A stretch of 64,000 nt of DNA, from assembly GCA_020633775.1 (NCBI GenBank), contig JACKDA010000005.1, forward strand, positions 1-64,000, in the 5' to 3' direction. The position numbers and the translations under genes were made by a program. Source of the stretch: Gemmatimonadales bacterium (GTDB lineage: Bacteria; Gemmatimonadota; Gemmatimonadetes; Gemmatimonadales; GWC2-71-9). Below the pieces are notes generated by a model. The model saw only the letters and a program-made list of their open reading frames with translations. It ran no database searches and was not told the origin of the DNA. The stretch's first letter is position 1; every line of letters starts with the position of its first letter. Shown in pieces: positions 1 to 8,038 of the stretch.

Positions 1-1188
1 GGCAGTGCCGACCTGGAGCAGGGCGTCGCCGCGACGGCACAGTCGGTCTATCGCATCGGCTCGGTGACCAAGCAGTTCACCGCGGCGGCGATCCTGCAGC
101 TCCGCGACGCAGGGAAGCTCCGCCTCGACGACAGCATCGCCACCTACGTGGACAATCTGCCGGCGGCGTGGCGCGGCGTGCGCCTGCAGCAGCTCCTCAA
201 CCACACCTCGGGGATCCCCGACTACACCGAGCTCGGGGAGTCGTGGATGCGGATCTGGGGCGTCGAGATGACACCCGACACGATCCTCGCCCTGACCTTC
301 GATCGGCCGATGGATTTTGCGCCGGGCACGAAGTGGCAGTACGACAACACCGGCTACATCCTCCTCGGCATGGTGATCGAGCGGGTGACGGGGCGCAGCT
401 GGGGCAGCGACATGCAGCAGCGCTTCGCCTTCCCCCTCGGCCTCGGCGACACCCGCGAGTGCCTGACGGGGCCGCTGATCCCGCACCGGGTCCACGGCTA
501 CGACCCTGCGGAGGGCGGCACCTGGGTGAATGCGCCGTACCTGGCGATGTCGCAACCGTACGCGGCGGGGGCGCTCTGCTCGACGGTCATCGACCTGGCC
601 CGCTGGAATCGGGCGCTGCACACCGGGCAGGTGCTCAGGGCGGAGACCTACCGCGAGATGACCACGCCGACGGGGGCGGCGCGCGAGGACGGCTATGGCT
701 TCGGGATCGGCCGGGACTCGGTGTCGGGCCATGAGGTGATCAGCCATGGTGGGGGGATCCACGGCTTCATCAGCTCGAACCTCTGGGTCCCGGAGGCGGA
801 GCTCTCGGTGACGGTGCTCGCGAACTCCGGCTCGGCGCGACTGGGGCCGCTGACGTGGAACCTGGTGGCGGCGGCGATGGGCGATCCGCTCCGCACCCCG
901 CGCGTCGCGCGCGCGCTTCCCGCGGAACAGCGGGCGCGGTACGTCGGGGTGTACGCGCTCGAGCTGCCGGGTGGTCCGCGCGACTTCACCGTGGCCGTGG
1001 CCGGCGACGGGCTCACCGGCCAGCTCGCCGGGCAGGGCGCCAATCCGCTCCGTTATCTGGGCGACGACACCTTCGGGGTCAGCTTCGACCCGGCGCTCCG
1101 GATCGTGTTCACCGTGGAGGGTGACCGTGCCGTGAAGATGACGCTCCGGCAGGGGGGCGGCGTGGCCGAGGGGGTGCGGAAGCGGTAA
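1..1188 (+). CDS. Serine hydrolase, beta-lactamase class C / PBP4* fold (5' end cut by window)
   Basis: 395 residues are visible; the frame is open to the first base, so the N-terminus, including any signal peptide, lies outside the window. The three active-site elements of the class C beta-lactamase/DD-peptidase (PF00144) fold are present: SVTK at visible residues 21-24 (nucleophile Ser21 and Lys24), Tyr-Asp-Asn at about 114, and His-Gly-Gly at about 249. After the catalytic domain there is an extra C-terminal beta-rich segment of roughly 100 residues, as in many esterase or D-aminopeptidase-like members. Such proteins are usually periplasmic or secreted hydrolases of peptides or esters; the substrate cannot be told from sequence and antibiotic resistance should not be assumed. 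A repeat island follows the stop. Confidence 0.88.
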   Translation, partial: GSADLEQGVAATAQSVYRIGSVTKQFTAAAILQLRDAGKLRLDDSIATYVDNLPAAWRGVRLQQLLNHTSGIPDYTELGESWMRIWGVEMTPDTILALTFDRPMDFAPGTKWQYDNTGYILLGMVIERVTGRSWGSDMQQRFAFPLGLGDTRECLTGPLIPHRVHGYDPAEGGTWVNAPYLAMSQPYAAGALCSTVIDLARWNRALHTGQVLRAETYREMTTPTGAAREDGYGFGIGRDSVSGHEVISHGGGIHGFISSNLWVPEAELSVTVLANSGSARLGPLTWNLVAAAMGDPLRTPRVARALPAEQRARYVGVYALELPGGPRDFTVAVAGDGLTGQLAGQGANPLRYLGDDTFGVSFDPALRIVFTVEGDRAVKMTLRQGGGVAEGVRKR

Positions 1189-1190
1189 AC

Positions 1191-1322
1191 GAGAAGCGAT
1201 AAGCGAGAAGCGTGAAGCGAGAGCCGTCCCTGCGGCCCGGCCGACCCCTCCGTGACCCCACCGTGATCGTGGGGCGCTAGATTCCCTTCGTTCGCTTCTC
1301 GCTTCACGCTTCACGCTTCTCG
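1191..1322. repeat. Inverted purine/pyrimidine repeat arms (GAGAAGCG family)
   Basis: Left arm 1191-1221 is built of GAGAAGCG and GTGAAGCG units; right arm 1293-1322 is its reverse complement. The roughly 70 bases between the arms include the TAGATT box at 1278-1283. The same unit recurs in most islands of this window. Confidence 0.85.
1278..1283 (+). promoter_or_regulatory. Putative -10 box TAGATT for the alcohol dehydrogenase
   Basis: TAnnTT box 49 nt before the ATG at 1333, in a GC-rich gap. No -35 element is evident. It sits between the two arms of the flanking inverted repeat, so the transcript would begin with the right arm. Confidence 0.5.
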
Positions 1323-1332
1323 AAGAGGCTCC

Positions 1333-2388
1333 ATGCCCACTGCCGCCTACGGCGTCGCCGACGCCACCGCTCCCCTCGCCCCGGTCACCATCGAGCGCCG
1401 CGCGCCCGGCCCGAAGGACGTCGCGATCGACATCCTCTACTGCGGCGTCTGCCATTCGGACCTCCACTTCGCGCGCAGCGAGTGGTTTCCCGCCAGCTAC
1501 CCGGTGATCCCGGGCCACGAGATCGTCGGTCGCGTCACCGCGGTCGGCGGCGACGTGACGAAGTTCAAGACCGGCCAACTGGTCGGGGTCGGTTGCCTCG
1601 TCGATTCGTGCCGCACCTGCCCGAGCTGCCAGGAGCACCTGGAGAACTACTGCACCACCGGGATGGTGATGACCTATGGCTCGCCCGACCCGGTGATGGG
1701 GGGGATGACCGCCGGCGGGTACACCACCGACATCGTCGTCGACCAGGACTTCGTGCTGTCGATCCCCGAGAACCTCGACCCCGCCGGTGCCGCGCCGCTG
1801 CTCTGTGCCGGGATCACGACCTACTCGCCGCTCCGGCACTGGAACGTCGGCACGGGGTCGAAGGTCGGCGTCGTGGGGATCGGCGGACTCGGCCACATGG
1901 CGATCCAGCTCGCCAACGCGATGGGCGCGGAGGTCACGGTGTTCACCACCTCGCCGGGCAAGGCCGAGGACGCCAGGAAGCTCGGCGCCAGCCACGTCGT
2001 CATCTCGAAGGACGAGGAGCAGATGAACGCGGTCGCCGGGACGCTCGATTTCATCATCGACACCGTTGCCGCGGGCCACAACCTCGACCCGCTCGTCGCG
2101 GCGCTCAAGCGCGACGGCGTGCTCTGCCTCGTCGGCGTGCCGGCGAACGACAACCCGCACCCGTCGCCGGCGGTGATGGGGATGATCTTCGGCCGCAAGA
2201 CGATCGCCGGGTCGCTGATCGGCGGGCTCAAGGAGACGCAGGAGATGCTCGACTTCTGCGGCACGCACGGCATCACCGCCGAGATCGAGCAGATCCCGAT
2301 GCAGGAGATCAACACCGCCTGGGACCGGATGCTCAAGGGCGACGTGAAGTACCGGTTCGTGATCGACATGCAGTCGATGAAGGGGTAG
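1333..2388 (+). CDS. Zinc-dependent alcohol dehydrogenase, cinnamyl/YahK type
   Basis: Medium-chain dehydrogenase/reductase of 351 residues, the usual length. Catalytic zinc ligands Cys40 and His62 with Glu63 in GHE are visible, and the four structural-zinc cysteines are Cys93, Cys96, Cys99 and Cys107. The cofactor site is the glycine motif GIGGLGHMA near residue 180. Sequence is closest to the NAD(P)H-dependent aldehyde reductase group (YahK, cinnamyl alcohol dehydrogenase-like), which mostly reduces aldehydes in the cytosol using NADPH. Cofactor preference is inferred from the family. Start supported by AAGAGG at 1323-1328, 4 nt upstream. Transcribed alone, with a palindromic repeat island downstream. 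Confidence 0.93.
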   Translation: MPTAAYGVADATAPLAPVTIERRAPGPKDVAIDILYCGVCHSDLHFARSEWFPASYPVIPGHEIVGRVTAVGGDVTKFKTGQLVGVGCLVDSCRTCPSCQEHLENYCTTGMVMTYGSPDPVMGGMTAGGYTTDIVVDQDFVLSIPENLDPAGAAPLLCAGITTYSPLRHWNVGTGSKVGVVGIGGLGHMAIQLANAMGAEVTVFTTSPGKAEDARKLGASHVVISKDEEQMNAVAGTLDFIIDTVAAGHNLDPLVAALKRDGVLCLVGVPANDNPHPSPAVMGMIFGRKTIAGSLIGGLKETQEMLDFCGTHGITAEIEQIPMQEINTAWDRMLKGDVKYRFVIDMQSMKG

Positions 2389-2400
2389 GACCCCCGACCG

Positions 2401-2499
2401 CTGTCACCCCGAGGGAGCGAAGCGACCGAGGGGGCGGAGCGACCGAGGGGGCGGAGCCAGACGCATGGCTCCGCCCCCTCGCTGCGCTCGGGGTGACAG
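2401..2499. repeat. Palindromic island between convergent genes
   Basis: The outer ends CTGTCACCCCGAG (2401-2413) and CTCGGGGTGACAG (2487-2499) are perfect 13-base inverted repeats. Inside is a 17-base tandem duplication of a GACCGAGGGGGCGGAG-type unit and a second inverted pair around the GGCGGAGCC / GGCTCCGCC core. It lies between the converging dehydrogenase and DUF2207 genes, a likely bidirectional terminator. Confidence 0.8.
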
Positions 2500-2501
2500 T
2501 C

Positions 2502-4289
2502 CTACCAGCTCCCCCCGCCGCCGCCGCCGCCGCCGCCGCCGACCGACCCCCCGCCGCCGCTGCCGCTGCTGCTCCCCGGTGACGAGCCGAGGGTCTTGCC
2601 CGCGGCGCTCTGGAATCCCGACAGCGAGTCGGAGAAGCTGCCGGCGTCGAAGCGGCCCGGATGCATGCCGACGTACCAGGTCGGCGGGTTCGCGGCGAGG
2701 ATCGGCCCGAACTGCTTGACCCAGATGTCGCTGACGTCGAACGCGACGGCGAAGGGCAGCAGCCGCTCGAACAGCTCGGTCGTCTTCTCCGGCCCGTGGT
2801 GCATCTCCAGTTCCAGCTTCTCGGCGCGGCGGATGTACTCCTCCAGCCCGCGCATCTGCTCCCACTGGCGGGCGCCCTTGAGGGTGCGCGCCGGCATCAG
2901 GTTCGCGAAGCCGAGGACGACGATCCCGCCGAGCACCACGGCGCCGAGGAGGAGGAAGTTCTGCAGGATGTTGCCGACGACCACCCCGATCGCGATGAGG
3001 ATGGCGCCGAGGACGATGTAGCGGGCGCGCACCGCGTTGGGGTCGGCGCGGAAGAGCCCCTGCTCGACGGTCTCGCGGTAGAGCGCCTTGTTGATCTTCG
3101 GGATCGTCTTGTAGAACTCGTTGTGGAGCTCGCTCATCCGGCGCGTGCTCCCGCCGTCGAAGAGCCCGTCGAGCAGGAGCTGCTCCGAGGTGGAGAGGGC
3201 GCCCTCACCGGCGACGTTGATCCGCTCGAGTTCCCAGTCGGTCTTCGTGATCCCGAGGGTGCGGAGGGCCTTGCCGGTGAACGAGTCGGGATCGACGCCG
3301 CCCAGGAGGCCATCGGGCGGCACCTCCTTGATGCGGAGGAAGCCGCGGACGCCGAGGTCGAGGATCATGGCGACGATGTCGTCCATGTCCGCCGACATGT
3401 CGTACAGGGTGCCGGCCACGCCGGCGTGCAGCCCCTCGGGGACGCGCCAGTAGGGGACCACGGCCCCCTTCTCGGGATCCCGGCCGGTCCGGTTCCAGAC
3501 GGAGTACATCAGGCCGAAGACCACGAACGGGATCGTGGCCGGCCAGAACAGCGTGACCCCGCGAGCGGCGGCATCGACCACGGTCGGGGGCGGGATGATC
3601 CCCTTGGGGAACGACGCCACCATCGTGAGTCCCTCGCCCGGCTCCAGGCGTCCGCTGCCGAAGTGCCAGCCGCCCATGTCGTCGACCCGCGCCGTGCAGC
3701 GCGCGCTGCTGTTGCTCTCCGCCCACCCCGCATAGCACTCGGCGGCCCAGCCGGTCGGCTCGGCGCCGCGGCCCTCGATCGAGACGGTCGCGCTGGCCTC
3801 GAGGATCGGGACCGGCCACTCGGTGCCGGTCACCTGCCAGTAGAGCTCGTCGTGGTCGTCGAAGAAGCCGACGCCGCGCGCGATCCGGTAGCGGATGATG
3901 TACACCTGGGGGCCGCTGATCGTGCGATCGGGATCGCCGATCCGGATCCGGGCCCGTGCGCCGCGGGTGACCTTGGTGCCGAGCGCGGTGCCGTCGTCGT
4001 CGGTGACGACGATGTCGGAGATGTCGACGGTCTCGGTCTCGCCGGTGGCGGTGCTCCCCTCGGGCGGGACCTTGCGGTACTTGATCGGGATCTCGCGGTA
4101 GATCCCGTGTCGCTCGAGGGTGCCGAAGTCGACCGCGATCCGCTCGGCGACGCTGATCGTGCCATCGAGGTTGATCCGGTACGTCGCGTCGAAGGCGGTG
4201 ATCGTCCAGCCGGTGTCCTGGCTGTCCTGGGCCGCCAGCGCGATCGGCAGCGCGAGGCAGAGCAGCCACGCCGCGAGCCAGCGCCTCAC
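2502..4289 (-). CDS. DUF2207 membrane protein with polyglycine tail
   Basis: 595 residues: signal peptide (about 1-20, ending LAAQ), an extracytoplasmic beta-rich DUF2207 domain (about 25-240), a membrane segment near 250-270, a cytoplasmic region, two more hydrophobic segments near 435-475, and a C-terminal tail that is almost only Gly and Ser, ending GGGGSW. This is the standard YciQ-like architecture. The family has no proven biochemical role but is very often paired with LemA, as here: its start overlaps the lemA stop by 4 bases, so translation is probably coupled. The tail is encoded by a run of CCG/CCA triplets (minus-strand GGC/GGT), prone to slippage. Confidence 0.9.
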   Translation of the reverse strand: MRRWLAAWLLCLALPIALAAQDSQDTGWTITAFDATYRINLDGTISVAERIAVDFGTLERHGIYREIPIKYRKVPPEGSTATGETETVDISDIVVTDDDGTALGTKVTRGARARIRIGDPDRTISGPQVYIIRYRIARGVGFFDDHDELYWQVTGTEWPVPILEASATVSIEGRGAEPTGWAAECYAGWAESNSSARCTARVDDMGGWHFGSGRLEPGEGLTMVASFPKGIIPPPTVVDAAARGVTLFWPATIPFVVFGLMYSVWNRTGRDPEKGAVVPYWRVPEGLHAGVAGTLYDMSADMDDIVAMILDLGVRGFLRIKEVPPDGLLGGVDPDSFTGKALRTLGITKTDWELERINVAGEGALSTSEQLLLDGLFDGGSTRRMSELHNEFYKTIPKINKALYRETVEQGLFRADPNAVRARYIVLGAILIAIGVVVGNILQNFLLLGAVVLGGIVVLGFANLMPARTLKGARQWEQMRGLEEYIRRAEKLELEMHHGPEKTTELFERLLPFAVAFDVSDIWVKQFGPILAANPPTWYVGMHPGRFDAGSFSDSLSGFQSAAGKTLGSSPGSSSGSGGGGSVGGGGGGGGGGSW

Positions 4290-4855
4290 GCGCCCGGCTC
4301 CAGCGCCGTGCTCGGCACGGCCCGGTCGCCGTCGGCGAGCTCGAAGTACTCGCCCGGGGCGAAGCCGAGGGCGTTGGCGACGAGGACGTTGGGGAACTGC
4401 TCGCGCATGATGTTGAGGTCGCGGACCACGGCGTTGTAGTAGCGCCTGGCGCTGGCGATGTCGCTTTCGGTCTCCGCGAGCTCGCGCTGGAGCGAGAGGA
4501 TCTGGGTGTTGGCCTTGAGCTCGGGGTAGCGCTCGACCACCGCGAAGAGGTGGCGCACGGTGCCGGCGAGCTGCGACTCGGCGGCGGCGCGGTCACCCCG
4601 GTCGGTGGCGCCGAGGGCCTGGCTGCGGGCGCTGACCACCCGTTCGAGGGTGCCGGCCTCGAAGTCCATCGCCCCGCGGACCACCTCGACGAGGTTGGGG
4701 ATCAGGTCGGCGCGGCGCTTGAGGAGGGCATCGACGCTGGCCCAGGCGGCGCGCATCGCGGCGCGGAGGGCGACCAGCCGGTTCCAGGTCCAGGCGAGCC
4801 AGACCAGCGCGGCGCCGAGGGCGAGCACGAGCAGGAGTCCGAGGCGTGGAGGCAT
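4286..4855 (-). CDS. lemA: LemA family protein
   Basis: 189 residues with one N-terminal membrane anchor (about 7-25) followed by the all-helical LemA domain; the conserved RRADLIPNLVEVVRG stretch and the YNAVVRDLN motif are present. LemA proteins are membrane-anchored helical bundles of unclear function, commonly in operon with DUF2207 or TPM-domain proteins. First gene of the lemA-DUF2207 operon. The upstream sequence has a TACCATT box only 5 nt before the ATG and no Shine-Dalgarno, suggesting a leaderless transcript. Confidence 0.93.
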   Translation of the reverse strand: MPPRLGLLLVLALGAALVWLAWTWNRLVALRAAMRAAWASVDALLKRRADLIPNLVEVVRGAMDFEAGTLERVVSARSQALGATDRGDRAAAESQLAGTVRHLFAVVERYPELKANTQILSLQRELAETESDIASARRYYNAVVRDLNIMREQFPNVLVANALGFAPGEYFELADGDRAVPSTALEPGA

Positions 4856-4860
4856 GGAGG

Positions 4861-4867
4861 AATGGTA
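4861..4867 (-). promoter_or_regulatory. Putative -10 box (TACCATT) for lemA
   Basis: On the minus strand the box is 5 nt upstream of the ATG at 4855. It fits a TAnnnT -10 hexamer (TACCAT). Similar placement is seen before hrpB (32371). Confidence 0.4.
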
Positions 4868-4895
4868 GCGATGCGGCCCGGCGAGGGTGAGGGGA

Positions 4896-4901
4896 TAGTT
4901 T
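4896..4901 (+). promoter_or_regulatory. Putative -10 box TAGTTT for the DCC protein gene
   Basis: TAnnTT box ending 6 nt before the ATG at 4908; the mRNA would start at or next to the start codon. The 6 nt CTGGAG between box and ATG could instead act as a weak ribosome site. Confidence 0.45.
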
Positions 4902-4907
4902 CTGGAG

Positions 4908-5321
4908 ATGGGCGAGCCCCCGATCCTGCTCTACGACGGCGCCTGCGGCTTCTGCCAGGCGAGCGTGCAGTGGGTGCTGCGTCGCGACCGGCGCCGCACG
5001 CTGCGGTTCGCACCGCTCCAGGGGGCCGTGGGGTCGGCGATCCGGGCCCGGCATCCCGAGCTGGCCACGGCCGACAGCGTGGTGTGGGTCGAGGATCCGG
5101 GCGGGCCCGCCGAGCGGGTGGCGATCAAGTCGGCCGCGGCGGCGGAGGTGCTCCGCTACCTCGGCGGCGGCTGGGGACTGCTGCGGATGGCATGGATCGC
5201 CCCGCGTGCCCTGCGCGACGCGGTGTACGACCTCGTGGCCCGGCATCGGCATCGGCTGCCGCTCGGGGCCGAGGCGTGCCTGTTGCCGGGGCCGGAAGAG
5301 CGGGCGAGGTTTCTGGAGTAG
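4908..5321 (+). CDS. DCC-family thiol-disulfide oxidoreductase (DUF393)
   Basis: 137 residues, typical for the family. It begins with the signature YDGACGFC, giving Asp10-Gly11-x-Cys13-x-x-Cys16, the redox CxxC of the DCC family, followed by the usual arginine-rich stretch and a C-terminal region containing the R-H-R-x-R-L motif. The fold is thioredoxin-like; the partner and substrate are unknown. No signal peptide, so cytoplasmic. It stands alone, divergent from lemA with 52 bases between starts. Confidence 0.88.
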   Translation: MGEPPILLYDGACGFCQASVQWVLRRDRRRTLRFAPLQGAVGSAIRARHPELATADSVVWVEDPGGPAERVAIKSAAAAEVLRYLGGGWGLLRMAWIAPRALRDAVYDLVARHRHRLPLGAEACLLPGPEERARFLE

Positions 5322-5334
5322 CGGCATGCGGCAT

Positions 5335-5447
5335 GTTCCGCCCCCTCGCTGCGCTCGGGGCTGCGCCTCAGGGTGACACCGCGCTTCTCGCTTCACGCTT
5401 CACGCTTCACGTTTCTCTCTTCTCTCTTCTCTCTTCTCTCTCACTCC
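5335..5447. repeat. Half palindromic element plus GAGAAGCG-type arm
   Basis: Bases 5338-5372 match one half of the CCCTCGCTGCGCTCGGGG palindromic element, then 5381-5447 is the pyrimidine arm (CGCTTCTCGCTTCACG units grading into a TCTCTTC tandem repeat). The opposite purine arm is absent here, so this island cannot fold on itself like the others. Confidence 0.75.
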
Positions 5448-5456
5448 GGACCCGCC

Positions 5457-5942
5457 TTGAGCCGCCTCTCCCCGTACCGCCAGCTTCCCGACGACACCCG
5501 CCTCGCGCTGGTGACGCACGACCTCACCACCAACTCGGGATCGCGCGCGGCGTACATCCTGCGAATCGTGCAGAAGGGCGGTGGGTTCCGTCCCGAGACG
5601 CTGCGCAAGTGGCCGGTGGCACAGCTCGCGCGCGAGATCCTGCGCCGCAAGCTGGAGACGCTGCAGGACGAGATCGGCTACCTGCAGACGCTCTATGTCG
5701 AGCAGCAGCCGGAGCTGCAGATCGCGTTCTGCGATGCGGCGGGGGTGCGGCACGAGAACGGGTCGATCCCCGAGGAGCTGGAGATGCCGCTCGCCGACGC
5801 GGCGGCGGTGGCGCGCGCCGCCGGGGCGCTGGTCGCGGCCCACGGGGCGGCGGGGCGGCACTACCTGCTGACGATCGCGACCTACAATCCCGAGGCCTGG
5901 CCGGGGCTCGCGGAGTGGCTGGAGGCCAACCCGCCGCAGTAG
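5457..5942 (+). CDS. Uncharacterised protein, soluble
   Basis: 161 residues if translation starts at the TTG at 5457, just after the pyrimidine repeat. A longer frame opens at 5373 but its first 28 residues are translated repeat (FSLHASRFTFLSS), so I reject it. The protein has no signal peptide, membrane segment or motif I recognise; it begins LSRLSPYRQLPDD and has an acidic helical centre (ILRRKLETLQDEIGYLQTLY) and an Ala-rich C-terminal half. The composition and frame bias are those of a real gene. No Shine-Dalgarno is obvious, so the start is uncertain. Function unknown. Confidence 0.7.
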   Translation: MSRLSPYRQLPDDTRLALVTHDLTTNSGSRAAYILRIVQKGGGFRPETLRKWPVAQLAREILRRKLETLQDEIGYLQTLYVEQQPELQIAFCDAAGVRHENGSIPEELEMPLADAAAVARAAGALVAAHGAAGRHYLLTIATYNPEAWPGLAEWLEANPPQ

Positions 5943-5945
5943 CTT
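5940..5945 (+). promoter_or_regulatory. Possible -10 box TAGCTT for the histone-like gene
   Basis: TAnnTT match that overlaps the TAG stop of the preceding gene, 46 nt before the ATG at 5992. The overlap with a stop codon makes chance more likely than at other sites. Confidence 0.3.
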
Positions 5946-5991
5946 TCGGCTCCCGTCGTGCCGGTCCACCCAACCCTTTGGAGCTCCACCA

Positions 5992-6429
5992 ATGGCGACC
6001 ACCAAGAAGGCGTCGAAGTCGGCGAAGAAGACCGTGGCGAAGTCCGCGAAGAAGTCCGTCAAGAAGGCCGCCACGAAGGCCGTGAAGAAGACCGCGAAGC
6101 AGGCCGTGAAGTCGAAGGCCGCCAAGGTCGTGCAGACGGCGGTGCGGGGGGCTGCCGCGGCGGCCGCGACGGCGGCGGTCGCCGAGGTGGGGCGCCGGGT
6201 GCAGAAGAAGCGGACCAAGGCCGCGAAGCGGGCCAAGGTGGCCAAGGGCGCGCGGATCGCGGCCGGGGCCGCGGTGGCGGCGGCCGTGGTCGCCGGCGTG
6301 GTGCGGCGCGCCAAGAAGCGGTCGGCCGCGAAGGCGGCGGCGGGCTCCGCCGCGACGAAGGCTCCCGCGAAGCAGGCCGCGAAGAAGACCTCCCGCGCCA
6401 AGAAGTCCACCGCCACGAAGGGAAGCTGA
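5992..6429 (+). CDS. Histone H1-like Lys/Ala-rich DNA-binding protein
   Basis: 145 residues composed mostly of Lys, Ala, Thr, Ser, Val and Arg. Residues 1-50 and about 105-145 are KKAxKSAKK-type basic repeats resembling the C-terminal tails of histone H1, chlamydial Hc1 or AlgP; in between (about 50-100) lies an alanine/valine-rich stretch (AAAAAATAAV, AAGAAVAAAVVAGVV) that could be a helix or even a membrane segment. Such proteins bind DNA non-specifically and compact the nucleoid. Ribosome site TGGAG at 5980-5984. Its TGA stop overlaps the next ATG (TGATG), so the following peptidase is probably translated from the same message. Function assigned by composition only. Confidence 0.8.
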   Translation: MATTKKASKSAKKTVAKSAKKSVKKAATKAVKKTAKQAVKSKAAKVVQTAVRGAAAAAATAAVAEVGRRVQKKRTKAAKRAKVAKGARIAAGAAVAAAVVAGVVRRAKKRSAAKAAAGSAATKAPAKQAAKKTSRAKKSTATKGS

Positions 6430-7982
6430 TGCGTACCGCCGTCGCCCTGCCGTTCCTCCTCCTCGGTGCCGCGGGCACCCTCCTCGCCCAGGGACGGCCG
6501 ACGTCGGGGGGCGCCACGCCCGCCGCGGCGCAGGCCAGCCGGGCGTCGGGCGGGTCGTCCGCCGACGAGGTGAAGATCATCGCCGACTCGACGATCACCC
6601 GCACCGGGCTCAAGGCCACGATCCAGGGGCAGGAGATCACGTACAACGTGACGCTCGGCACCCAGCCGGTCTGGGACGCCGACAACAAGGTCGTCGCGTC
6701 GATGTTCTTCACGTACTACGAGCGGCAGGGCGTCGGCGACCGCAGCACGCGACCGCTGGTGATCTCGTTCAACGGCGGGCCGGGGTCGGGCTCGCTCTGG
6801 ATGCACATCGCCTACACCGGGCCCAAGATCCTGCGGATCGATGACGAGGGATACCCGGTGCAGCCGTACGGGATCCAGGACAACCCCAACTCGATCCTCG
6901 ACGTCGCCGACATCGTCTATGTCGATCCGGTCAACACCGGCTTCTCGCGGATCGTCGGCGACGCGAAGCGCGACCAGTTCTTCGGGGTGAACGAGGACAT
7001 CGCCTACCTCGCCCGCTGGCTGCAGAGCTGGGTCACCCGCCAGGGTCGCTGGACGAGCCCCAAGTACCTGATCGGCGAGAGCTACGGCACCACCCGCGTC
7101 GCCGGGCTCGCCGGTCGGCTGCAGGGCTCGCACTGGATGTACCTCAACGGCGTGATCCTCGTCTCGCCCACCGGACTCGGCGTGAACCGCGACGGGCCGG
7201 TCGGCGACGCGTTGCCGCTGCCGTACTACACCGCCACGGCCTGGTACCACAAGGCGCTCGAGCCGGCGCTGCAGGGACGCACCCTCGCCCAGCTCCTTCC
7301 CGAGGTCGAGCAGTTCACGATGGACGAGCTGATCCCGGCGATGGCGAAGGGCGGTGCGCTGCCCGCCGCCGAGCGGGACGCGCTCGCGGCGCGCTACGCG
7401 CGGTACAGCGGCCTCGAGGTGGGCGCCGTGAAGCAGTACAACATGGCGGTGCCGACATCGTTCTTCTGGAAGGAACTGCTGCGCGACCAGGGGCTCACCG
7501 TGGGCCGGCTCGACTCGCGCTATCGCGGCATCGACCGCGAGGACGCGGGCACCTCGCCCGACTTCGACCCGGCGCTCACGGCGTGGAACCATGCCTTCGC
7601 CCCGGCGATCAACCACTACCTGCGCGACCAGCTCGGGTGGAAGACCGACCTCGAGTACTGGCTCTTCGGGCCGGTGAACCCGTGGAACCGCACCGGCGAG
7701 CGCACCGGCCAGCAGCTGCAGCAGGCGATGGCGGAGAACCCCTACCTCAACGTGATGGTGCAGTCCGGATACTTCGACGGCGGCACGCCGTACTTCGACG
7801 CGAAGTACACCATGTGGAACATGGACCCGAGCGGCCGGTTCCAGGACCGGATGTCGTTCAAGGGGTACGAGAGCGGCCACATGATGTACCTGCGCAAGCC
7901 GGACCTGGCGACCTCGAACGACGACATCCGCGCGTTCATCCGCCAGACCACCCCGCGGCCGGGCCAGCCCGCCCGCCAGTAG
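6429..7982 (+). CDS. Peptidase S10 (serine carboxypeptidase) family protein
   Basis: 517 residues with a signal peptide (about 1-21, LLAQG) and the alpha/beta-hydrolase motifs of S10 carboxypeptidases: oxyanion segment NGGPGSGS (115-122), nucleophile Ser218 in GESYG, and candidate Asp450 (GYFDGGTP) and His484 (ESGHMMYL). It would act in the periplasm or outside, removing C-terminal residues from peptides at acidic pH, as inferred from the family; many bacterial members remain uncharacterised. The length and motifs are intact. Start chosen at the ATG that overlaps the stop of the histone-like gene by one base; an upstream extension reads through that gene in another frame. Confidence 0.9.
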   Translation: MRTAVALPFLLLGAAGTLLAQGRPTSGGATPAAAQASRASGGSSADEVKIIADSTITRTGLKATIQGQEITYNVTLGTQPVWDADNKVVASMFFTYYERQGVGDRSTRPLVISFNGGPGSGSLWMHIAYTGPKILRIDDEGYPVQPYGIQDNPNSILDVADIVYVDPVNTGFSRIVGDAKRDQFFGVNEDIAYLARWLQSWVTRQGRWTSPKYLIGESYGTTRVAGLAGRLQGSHWMYLNGVILVSPTGLGVNRDGPVGDALPLPYYTATAWYHKALEPALQGRTLAQLLPEVEQFTMDELIPAMAKGGALPAAERDALAARYARYSGLEVGAVKQYNMAVPTSFFWKELLRDQGLTVGRLDSRYRGIDREDAGTSPDFDPALTAWNHAFAPAINHYLRDQLGWKTDLEYWLFGPVNPWNRTGERTGQQLQQAMAENPYLNVMVQSGYFDGGTPYFDAKYTMWNMDPSGRFQDRMSFKGYESGHMMYLRKPDLATSNDDIRAFIRQTTPRPGQPARQ

Positions 7983-8001
7983 CCGCGCCCCGGGCGCCGG
8001 G

Positions 8002-8022
8002 TAGATTGGAGACCACCTCCAA
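8002..8022 (+). promoter_or_regulatory. Putative -10 box TAGATT with overlapping inverted repeat
   Basis: TAGATT at 8002-8007, 31 nt before the ATG at 8039. A 6-base inverted repeat TTGGAG/CTCCAA (8006-8011, 8017-8022) begins within the box and covers the expected start of transcription, a plausible repressor site. Confidence 0.45.
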
Positions 8023-8038
8023 CCTGCCCGGAGCCCCG

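Noticed and set aside
1..1188. Antibiotic-resistance class C beta-lactamase
   Set aside because: The fold fits but also covers esterases and peptidases; no resistance context is present.
2661..4439. Long plus-strand open frame opposite DUF2207
   Set aside because: Shadow of the real minus-strand gene; product is low-complexity, with Gly, Asp and Val bias typical of high-GC antisense frames.
5373..5456. In-frame ATG adding 28 residues to the gene at 5457
   Set aside because: The extra residues translate the repeat arm (SLHASRFTFLSS), as seen in non-coding islands elsewhere.
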